DNA of 64,000 bases from a virus: positions 22,371-86,370 of IMG/VR virus record IMGVR_UViG_3300022074_000015; one strand, given 5' to 3'. Positions 57,901-64,000 of this stretch are shown in pieces; the stretch's first letter is position 1, and each line of letters begins with the position of its first letter. The position numbers were made by a program, and so were the translations under genes. A model generated the notes under the pieces. That model was given only the letters and a program-made list of their open reading frames with translations. It made no database searches and was not told where the DNA came from.

Positions 57901-60900
57901 ATAATAAAGTTTCACAAGCGAGTGGTGAATTCTCTAGTTTCAAATACAGTCAGAATATTACTGATCTTTATCCACAGTTAGACAGAGATAATGAGGAGGA
58001 TAATCCACCAGCAGCAGCATCCTACGCAAAGAGAACTCCTCTTGGAGAAGTTGTTACCAATGACTTAAAGAGAAGTTTGACCAGAGAAACTATTGACTCT
58101 TTCTTTGGAGCATATTCTCTAGGTAATAGAATTGTAGGTGTTACTGATAATGGTAACAATACTAGAACTTTAACTCTTCTTGAAGAGCATGGTTTGAATA
58201 GCATACACTTTGATGCTGATTCTACCAGTTTTGCTAATGCTGGATCTGGTCATACTCCTGGCACATATTATAATGTAAAATTATTCAATGATCCTTCTTC
58301 ACCATCAATAGCAATATGGGATGGTGCCACAGCAACTGTCACGATTGATAGTAATGGCGCTGCTAGCCAATATACTGTCATAGAACATGGATCTGGATAC
58401 ACTGCGAACGAAACTCTCTACTTTGATACAACAGTAATTGGTGGAACACCATCTGCCACTTCAGCATCCATTACAGTTGCCTCTACTAATATAAGTGATG
58501 GATCTGATAGTTATGTTCAAATAACCGGTATCGGAACTGCCACTGGTGGATATTATAGGATTGATGGAAGTAGTGGATCCTTACAAAACAAAAATCAAAT
58601 TGTTATTAAAACACATACTAGCTCTCCTGAAATAAATCCAGGAGAATATGTTACTGTAGTTGGTAAAGTTAAACAACTTACTTCTATTACTGGTTCTTCT
58701 GGCAGTGTCTTTACCGCCTTGTCGGCTGAAGAAAATAATTTATCAAACGGAAATTCAATTGAACTTTTAGATACTAATGATGTAAGTTTAGGTAATTTTG
58801 TTGTTAGTTCTATTGAAAAAAGTAGTGGGGACTGGTCTTATGGAATTTTCTCTGATGTCAATTTAACAGGTGCTAAGTATTACTTAAAACATGCATTATC
58901 TGCTAATGATGCTAGTGCTGATAATTTTGGTGAAAACATTGGAACTAGACTTCATACATTCTTTGATAATGAATCACTAAAAGTCGGTGGAACCACTGAT
59001 ATTGATATTACACAAACAAAAATTCCATATACAACAACCTTATCACATATTGGATCTAGATTCCCTCTCGGATGCTATATTCAAATTGATAATGAAATTA
59101 TGAGAGTCAGATCGTCGACGATCATAAACAATGAATTAGAAGTAATTCGTGGTTCTATGGGAACCATCGCTGAGAGGCACCAACCAAATTCTGAAATCAG
59201 GAAAATTAAATTACTTCCTATTGAACTTCGTAGACCATCTATTCTTCGTGCTTCCGGTCACACCTTTGAATATCTTGGATATGGTCCTGGTAACTACTCT
59301 ACAGGTCTTCCACAGGTTCAGGTTAAGACTCTTAGTGAAGATGAAGAGTTCTTGTCACAATCACAAGAAACTGCCGGTGGAACAGTTCTATACACTGGTA
59401 TGGATAGTGACGGTGACTTCTATATTGGAAATACTAAGTATTCTGCTCAATCTGGAGAGCAAAAAACATTTGATGTTCCAATTCCAACCATCACAGGTCA
59501 AGATCCAAATACACTGAGTGTTGTATTTGACGAAGTTATTGTTAAAGATAGAATTCTGGTTGAGGGTGGTAAGTCTAAACAATTACTTTCGCAATTTGAT
59601 GGTCCTGTAACATTCTCATCAACAGTTAGATTCAGTAAACCAATGACTCTAACTTCTGTTCCTAAGTCTCTTAGGACAAATGGATCAGTTGACATTGGTT
59701 CCGAAACTGACGCTAATAACTGCACTGATCAAAATGCAGCACTGAGAGTTTCTGGTGGTGCTGCTATTGGAAAGAGTTTACATGTTTGTGAAAGAGGGAC
59801 ATTTAATTCAACAAATAATATCAACAGCATAAGTAGTGGTGGTGGTACTCCTAGTGGGTTCTTTGGTGGTGGCGTACATGTTGGAAAAGATCTTTATGTT
59901 GGTGATGATTTGTGGGTTCAAGATCAGTTACAAGTTAATGATCGTGCTCTTGTAGAAACCCATATTAGGATAGGTGGTGATTCTAATTTAAGTGGACATT
60001 ATCCTTCATCTAACCTTCTAGGAGGAGTCTTAGACCAGGGTCTTCAACCTTCTGTAGATGCTTCTGATTCTGGTGGTTTTGGTGTTGGTATTGGTTGTAA
60101 AACCCATGCGTTTGCCGAAGCACATATTGGCAGAATAATGATAGGTTACTATGATTCTAATTCTCCAACTACTAGTGGTAACCAAACAATCACAACTAGA
60201 AGTGGTGAATTAAAGTTAAGTGCCGAGCAAGGATCCTCAGGTAGTAAAATTGAAGCTAACTCTAGATTCGAGGTTACTGTAACTGATAATTCTACCAGTA
60301 CTTCAACCGGTGCTCTGAGAGTTGAAGGTGGTGTTGGTATTAAAAAAGATGTTTTCGTTGGAGGTGATTTAGAGACTGCTTTTGTTAGAATTGACGGTAG
60401 AACAATTGAACCAAAATCTGGAAATTTATCTATTGGTAGTAATAGCAGTAATACCCAGGTAAAAGGTGATATAAGCGTAGCTAGTGCTGCTAACTTTGCT
60501 GGTAATACAGTTCAAATTACTAGTAATAAAGTCAAAGCAGCTACCTTTGAAGGTACCGTAGATATCGCAGAAACCGCAAATAAAGCAAAAGTTTTTGGTC
60601 CTGGCAGTGGCGGTGGAGAGGGTTATATGATGGTGGTTGATGGAGCTGGTCCCTCCAAAAATCTTGAAATGCATACCAATGCCCGATTTAATGGTAGTAC
60701 ATTTTCTATATCAAACTCTGACATTACCCAAACTAATCCCTCCCAATTTGTCAAGTTAATTGGTACTAACGGAAATATCGAAACTACTGGAAATATCGAT
60801 ATTGATGGAAATGTCAATTGTAATCAAGTTCGTGCTGCTGGTGACATTTTTGCTTTCTTAAGTTCTGATGAAAGATTGAAGGATAATATTTCTAAGATTG

Positions 60901-61151
60901 AAGATCCTTTAGCAAAAGTTGTTTCTCTGGGAGGATACACCTTTGATTGGAATGAAAAATCTGATAATGATGGAACTGAAACAGGTGTTATCGCTCAAGA
61001 GGTTGAATCACTTGGATTGCCAGGAATTGTCACAACTAGAAATAATGGATACAAAGCAGTTCGTTATGAAAAACTTGTTCCACTTTTAATTGAAGCTATT
61101 AAGGAACTAAATGATAAGGTTTCTTCTCTTGAAGATAAACTAAATAACTAG
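54903..61151 (+). CDS. Giant fibre protein: beta-helix head, repeated modules, S74 chaperone tail
   Basis: 2082 residues. The first 250 residues (ILYVNPNDLDSTDGIENQGNSLTKPFKTIQRAL, VFPGEHLIDNRPG, GGIIIPRGTSIVGLDLRKTKV, GACYFWQFTFFDGDEAG) form a pectin-lyase-like beta-helix. Several H-x-L-x2-G-x2-V modules follow (SAHGLNAGTPVKIKG, QAHNLSDGESIRIF, RSHSLKVGDFVNL). A late region with HIGSRFPLGCYIQIDNEIMRVRS and LRRPSILRASGHTFEYLGYGPGNYSTGLP is conserved in cyanophages as I recall. The S74 domain starts at SSDERLKDN (Ser1987-Ser1988), with GYTFDWNE and GVIAQEVESLGLPGIV. It is probably a long tail fibre or baseplate-attached structural protein matured by its chaperone. Confidence 0.78.
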   Translation: MPLNKLENFIKNAEGRILYVNPNDLDSTDGIENQGNSLTKPFKTIQRALLESARFSYLRGDDNDLVEKTTILVFPGEHLIDNRPGYAIKDVANNAISVAPNGAESAAQNELTLTLNSNFDLTQENNILYKFNSINGGIIIPRGTSIVGLDLRKTKVRPKYVPNPTDDNVRSSAIFRITGACYFWQFTFFDGDEAGLVYTDPIDFSTNNRSKPTFSHHKLTCFEYADGVNIPGGYSLTDLDMYYSKVSNAFNRASGREIDQKYPASPLSFAKQRPEWEIVGAFASDPITISGIISGDGSTPSNVVTVETQSAHGLNAGTPVKIKGINVEDYNISTKVVSVISERKFTYSLPSVRANLPAGAPAGLAPGNGAAAIIETDTVSGASPYIFNVSLRSVYGIQGMHADGSKADGFRSMVVAQFTAVSLQKDDRAFVKYDPSNRRWSGIGYGRVNGEALSQESSSSNDATVFHLDSDAVYRDGWTSTHIKMSNDSVIQIVSVFAIGFHKHFECLSGGDASITNSNSNFGQFSLAADGFKRAAFDKDDRGYITGVVTPRSLGNSEVEIEWAQFDLAKHDDTGFPERVYLLGYTVESEPPPIIAQGFRVGAKVNDTVFLKDSSGATFEATTLMTDTIPVNGGSNTVTGSDTSAKVFTGITLGTVNGQTVYSCTQAHNLSDGESIRIFSETGDLPEGLESNKVYYAVTKSTSNISLSNNQFRIASSVTNANLAEPITIRSYGGVQLRVESRVSDKKAGEIGHPIQYDYSKANWFVYVSGSNNTLTSKLTQLEADGANSNPVITETEISYFRRIEDGRSIDEKIYKLRYVVPKELNNSRDPVTGFVLQESATVNVRDASDFSITSITSQDYDFDRNPRFISSCTYTPSTDTIRITADRSHSLKVGDFVNLNNIPSTNNSASRDKFGFNGSFEVDTIVDGKTFTVKDTDVFGIARDPGDPIIDVQTRDKNLPNFSRNDIRKNHYIYRVETVTPFIKDVQDGVYYLYVLNADNKVSQASGEFSSFKYSQNITDLYPQLDRDNEEDNPPAAASYAKRTPLGEVVTNDLKRSLTRETIDSFFGAYSLGNRIVGVTDNGNNTRTLTLLEEHGLNSIHFDADSTSFANAGSGHTPGTYYNVKLFNDPSSPSIAIWDGATATVTIDSNGAASQYTVIEHGSGYTANETLYFDTTVIGGTPSATSASITVASTNISDGSDSYVQITGIGTATGGYYRIDGSSGSLQNKNQIVIKTHTSSPEINPGEYVTVVGKVKQLTSITGSSGSVFTALSAEENNLSNGNSIELLDTNDVSLGNFVVSSIEKSSGDWSYGIFSDVNLTGAKYYLKHALSANDASADNFGENIGTRLHTFFDNESLKVGGTTDIDITQTKIPYTTTLSHIGSRFPLGCYIQIDNEIMRVRSSTIINNELEVIRGSMGTIAERHQPNSEIRKIKLLPIELRRPSILRASGHTFEYLGYGPGNYSTGLPQVQVKTLSEDEEFLSQSQETAGGTVLYTGMDSDGDFYIGNTKYSAQSGEQKTFDVPIPTITGQDPNTLSVVFDEVIVKDRILVEGGKSKQLLSQFDGPVTFSSTVRFSKPMTLTSVPKSLRTNGSVDIGSETDANNCTDQNAALRVSGGAAIGKSLHVCERGTFNSTNNINSISSGGGTPSGFFGGGVHVGKDLYVGDDLWVQDQLQVNDRALVETHIRIGGDSNLSGHYPSSNLLGGVLDQGLQPSVDASDSGGFGVGIGCKTHAFAEAHIGRIMIGYYDSNSPTTSGNQTITTRSGELKLSAEQGSSGSKIEANSRFEVTVTDNSTSTSTGALRVEGGVGIKKDVFVGGDLETAFVRIDGRTIEPKSGNLSIGSNSSNTQVKGDISVASAANFAGNTVQITSNKVKAATFEGTVDIAETANKAKVFGPGSGGGEGYMMVVDGAGPSKNLEMHTNARFNGSTFSISNSDITQTNPSQFVKLIGTNGNIETTGNIDIDGNVNCNQVRAAGDIFAFLSSDERLKDNISKIEDPLAKVVSLGGYTFDWNEKSDNDGTETGVIAQEVESLGLPGIVTTRNNGYKAVRYEKLVPLLIEAIKELNDKVSSLEDKLNN

Positions 61152-61165
61152 AAAAGCATCCTGAG

Positions 61166-63337
61166 ATGGCGAATTATAACAAGCAGTTTAATTTTCGTAA
61201 TGGTGTTCAAGTTGATGATGATAATTTAGTAGTAAGTCCTACTGGTTTGGTTGGAATCGGCACTACGGTTCCAACTGAATTGCTAGATGTTCGTGGTGAT
61301 GCAAAAATCTCTGGATTTGCTACCGCAACTGAGTTAAGAGGACAATCTTTAGTTGTCTCTGGAATATCAACATTTAAAGAAATTAAATTACAATCTGATA
61401 GTATTATTGTTGGTAGTGGTGTAAGTATTGGTAGCGGTATTGTAACTGCTCCAGATCCAACCGGAATTGTTACTTACTATGGTGATGCTAGATACCTTCA
61501 AGGTATGCCAACTTCACAGTGGTTAGATGTTGATGCTGGATTGGGATTCATTAGCATCTATAATGTTGGAAATGTTGGTGTAGGCACCGATGACCCAAGA
61601 TTTATGCTTCAGATTGGTGGAAATACCGACACGTCTGTTGCTGGATTTGCCCCTGGTGTTGGGATTAGTTCCGAAGGGAATGTAATAGCAACAGGGATCG
61701 TAACTGCTTCAAGTTTTGTTGGCATAGGTTCATTACTAACTTTACTTAACGCTGATGAATTAGTATCTGGAACTATTGATAATGATCGACTGCCAGAGGA
61801 CATACAAATAACAGGTATTATAACTGCCAATACTTTTAAAGGTCAACAACTTAATGTAACTGGTCTAGCAACTGCTTCTAATTTTAATGGAGATTTAACT
61901 GGAGATGTCACTGGTAATTTGACAGGTGATGCGATAGTAGTTTCTGGTATTGTAACTGCTAATACTTTTAAAGGTCAACAACTTAATGTAACTGGTCTAG
62001 CAACTGCTACCACCTTCAATGGTCAACAACTTAATGTAACTGGTCTAGCAACTGCCTCTAGTTTTATTGGTAATTTAGAGGGCGATGAGATAGTAATTAC
62101 TGGAATTATTACAGCAACTTCATTAGACGGTGATGTAGTTGGAACTGCTTCAACTGCTCTTTCTTTAAGTGGAACCCCAGATATAGAAGTATCCAATGTC
62201 ATCTCTGGAATCATAACTGGAACTAGATTTGAAGGAGATGTAATCGGCACAGCTACTACAGCAACTGACTTAACTTTGAATGCTGATATAGAAATCGATA
62301 GAATTATTGTTGGAGTATCTAGCGTAAAATCCACACTTGGTATTGGAACTGATCCATTAACCGGAAGTATAACTGTTGGACTAACGACTTCAGGTATTGG
62401 TGCTGATATCTTAGTGGATAGATTTGCGGGAATCAATACCACTACCGGTGGATCTGCTTCTCTTAGATTATTATCGGATAAAGAAGAATCAGTTATAACT
62501 ATTGGGTCATCTGTACAACTTTTGGGAAGTAATGCTCAAATTAGATATGCCAATGACAGTATATCTTTTCCCTATAGTACACACAATTCTCTTGATTTTA
62601 TTAACTATGGTGATGGAAACATCAATTGTTACCTACAATCTGGCGCTCCTGGAATAGGAACTGGTGATTTCCATTGGCACAATAATGACAGTGTAATCAT
62701 GTCCCTCACATATGGGGGGAATCTGGGATTAGGTATTACTAATCCATCACAAAGATTGAATGTTCAAGGAATATCAACATTCAGTGAGGATGCTTTCTTT
62801 AGTAGTGATGTCTTTATTAGTGGAAATTTAACCATATCATCATTGAATGTATCTTCAATGAACACCAATTTATTTGGTAATGTAACTGGAGATGTCGTAT
62901 CTTCAGGAATATCCACATTTAATGATGTTTCAATAGGTAATACTGCATTTGTAGAATCACAAGCAATAGTTGGAACTGGAATTACAGTTCCTTCACATAT
63001 ACCATTTGCCGTTAATCCTGGTGAAGGACAATTCTTTATTGATGATGTCAGTCGTGTTGGAATTGGCACAAATATTGTTGGGGATGAATTTGTTCTTGAT
63101 GTATATGGTGGTATCTCTGGAACACAAGTTTCAGTTGGCACAACTATTCCACAATCATCAGTAGATTTTGCAAAGGCTGGTATTGGAACCAATACTGGAT
63201 TTATGATTCCTCCAAAAGTTTCTGATGCAGAAAGAGTTGGATTAGCAACAGTAACTGGTGCCTTCATTTACAACACAACATTTAATAAATTACAAGTTTA
63301 TACAGGTTCTTCCTGGGAAACAATTACTAGCGCATAA
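61166..63337 (+). CDS. Long fibre protein with GIGT and GQQLNVTGLATA repeats
   Basis: 723 residues. The start MANYNKQFNFRNGVQVDDDNLVVSPTGLVGIGTTVPTELLDVRG is a common cyanophage fibre opening; VGIGT(T/D)-x-P-x-x-L-x-V motifs recur (also VGVGTDDPRFMLQIGG and LGITNPSQRLNVQG), as in phage and bacterial tail-collar/adhesin shafts. Residues about 215-300 hold three copies of a GQQLNVTGLATA unit. The C-terminal part (GFMIPPKVSDAERVGLATVTGAFIYNTTFNKLQVYTGSSW) resembles the tip region of bacterial and phage fibres. Follows the giant fibre by 14 nt. No enzymatic motif. Confidence 0.7.
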   Translation: MANYNKQFNFRNGVQVDDDNLVVSPTGLVGIGTTVPTELLDVRGDAKISGFATATELRGQSLVVSGISTFKEIKLQSDSIIVGSGVSIGSGIVTAPDPTGIVTYYGDARYLQGMPTSQWLDVDAGLGFISIYNVGNVGVGTDDPRFMLQIGGNTDTSVAGFAPGVGISSEGNVIATGIVTASSFVGIGSLLTLLNADELVSGTIDNDRLPEDIQITGIITANTFKGQQLNVTGLATASNFNGDLTGDVTGNLTGDAIVVSGIVTANTFKGQQLNVTGLATATTFNGQQLNVTGLATASSFIGNLEGDEIVITGIITATSLDGDVVGTASTALSLSGTPDIEVSNVISGIITGTRFEGDVIGTATTATDLTLNADIEIDRIIVGVSSVKSTLGIGTDPLTGSITVGLTTSGIGADILVDRFAGINTTTGGSASLRLLSDKEESVITIGSSVQLLGSNAQIRYANDSISFPYSTHNSLDFINYGDGNINCYLQSGAPGIGTGDFHWHNNDSVIMSLTYGGNLGLGITNPSQRLNVQGISTFSEDAFFSSDVFISGNLTISSLNVSSMNTNLFGNVTGDVVSSGISTFNDVSIGNTAFVESQAIVGTGITVPSHIPFAVNPGEGQFFIDDVSRVGIGTNIVGDEFVLDVYGGISGTQVSVGTTIPQSSVDFAKAGIGTNTGFMIPPKVSDAERVGLATVTGAFIYNTTFNKLQVYTGSSWETITSA
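61820..62058 (+). repeat. Near-identical tandem DNA repeats inside a fibre gene
   Basis: GGTCAACAACTTAATGTAAC followed by TGGTCTAGCAACTGC occurs at about 61841, 61972 and 62021, the first two also sharing the upstream AATACTTTTAAA. The identity at DNA level, including silent positions, points to recent unequal recombination that changes shaft length. Confidence 0.8.
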
Positions 63338-63340
63338 CCC

Positions 63341-64000
63341 ATGATTAACAAAAATACTGGAGATCCAATTAGTTTCACAGATATAAAAAATGAGTTTGGT
63401 ATGCCACCAGGTAAAAATTTAGGTGCCTACCGTATTAGTCAGAATGTTGGTGGTTTAAGTAATTTGGGACTTGATAATGATGATGATACAGGTCAATCAC
63501 ATAGACCTCCAACATCAAGTATTCCACAATCTGGAACAATAAGATTTAGTGATTTTTATCAGAAAAGGTTAAATGTAGTTGTTGATTATTATAGTGGAGG
63601 CCCTGAAGTAGAAAGTAAGAACAATGTAAACATTAAGACTGGATATAAGCAATATAAAGCAGGAAAAGTTAAGATTTTAGGATTTAAGTCGTCCCCACCA
63701 TCAAATACCAGTGGGACTAAAATAATTATACATGTTAATAAAAGACTTTCAAGAAGTAGTTCCGGAGAAGATGGCAATAAAAAAATTACACTGAGAACTG
63801 GTGGTGCATGGGAAAGTGGCACACAACTTCGTGTTGATGTTGGGTCTGAAGGAAGAATTTTTGGTGCTGGTGGTAAAGGTGGACTTGGTGGAAAAGTAGG
63901 TATGGATGGAAAACCCGGAAAAGACGGTACTTCAGCATTAGGAATGGCATTTAATGGTGACGTTCACGTCTTTCCTAATGGTAAAATCATAGGCGGCGGA
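63341..64000 (+). CDS. Glycine-rich collagen-like structural protein, 3' end outside window
   Basis: 220 codons are visible and the frame is open to the window edge. MINKNTGDPISFTDIKNEFGMPPGKNLGAYRISQNVGG contains the ISFTDIKNEFG motif found at the start of many phage tail adhesin proteins, repeated in form as TIRFSDFYQKR. Residues about 185-215 (GRIFGAGGKGGLGGKVGMDGKPGKDGTSALG) are Gly-x-y repeats, collagen-like or poly-glycine helices. It starts 4 nt after the fibre gene at 61166. Probably a tail adhesin or fibre tip. Confidence 0.65.
   Translation, partial: MINKNTGDPISFTDIKNEFGMPPGKNLGAYRISQNVGGLSNLGLDNDDDTGQSHRPPTSSIPQSGTIRFSDFYQKRLNVVVDYYSGGPEVESKNNVNIKTGYKQYKAGKVKILGFKSSPPSNTSGTKIIIHVNKRLSRSSSGEDGNKKITLRTGGAWESGTQLRVDVGSEGRIFGAGGKGGLGGKVGMDGKPGKDGTSALGMAFNGDVHVFPNGKIIGGG

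Overview
The window is a piece of a large, AT-rich T4-type myovirus genome, almost certainly a marine cyanophage infecting Prochlorococcus or Synechococcus. The evidence is a set of T4 core genes with recognisable products (gp32, gp33, gp59, gp4, gp53, gp48, gp54, gp26, gp27-like and gp5-like proteins), PhoH, ThyX, T4-type late promoters of the form nnTAAATA before most structural genes, and small genes of families otherwise typical of cyanobacteria (DUF1825-like, DUF4278-like). No photosynthesis genes, integrase, transposase, CRISPR array or reverse transcriptase is visible. The host assignment is inference.

Layout. 1-5981: 3' part of a very large virion protein with an apparent cupredoxin copper site. 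6005-22830: a dense run of fibre/adhesin genes on the + strand, including three cassettes of a small fibre gene followed by a larger partner gene and a tandem array of four paralogous Ig-like plus glycine-rich proteins; two genes here end in S74 intramolecular chaperone domains. 22834-24908: a self-contained unit with a consensus host-type promoter, three 2OG-Fe(II) oxygenase-like genes and an intrinsic terminator. 24908-30828: a second fibre block ending with a tail assembly chaperone-like gene. 30842-35851: short early or middle genes (glutaredoxin, small membrane and hypothetical proteins, a block of micro-genes of 31-66 codons, ThyX, two more oxygenase-like genes). 35878-39714: PhoH, a PD-(D/E)XK exonuclease, gp33, gp59, a DUF1825-like protein and gp32, that is, DNA replication, recombination and late transcription functions.

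39778-42384 is on the - strand and holds gp53, gp48, an unknown protein and gp4. Back on the + strand, 42420-53718 is a tightly overlapping baseplate/tail operon: gp54, gp26 with a short -1-frame partner reached by a TTTTTTC slippery site, a tape-measure-like protein, a second tape-measure-like protein carrying a lytic transglycosylase and an M23 peptidase, a gp27-like hub, a gp5-like OB-fold protein without lysozyme, a separate beta-helical spike and a pectate-lyase-like tailspike. 53724-54532 has an early promoter, two small genes (one an orphan Phd/YefM-like antitoxin) and three tRNAs (Ile-UAU, CAU, Leu-UAA). 54903-64000 has a 2082-residue beta-helix/S74 fibre protein, another long fibre protein and the start of a glycine-rich, collagen-like protein.

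Taken together, early host-type promoters serve the metabolic, nucleotide and regulatory genes, and late promoters serve the virion genes. The most unusual points are the amount of adhesin coding capacity (about 24 kb before gene 30870), five oxygenase-like genes with one three-gene operon placed inside the fibre cluster, the putative programmed frameshift in the tail chaperone gene, and the apparent move of the cell-wall hydrolase from gp5 to a tape-measure-like protein.
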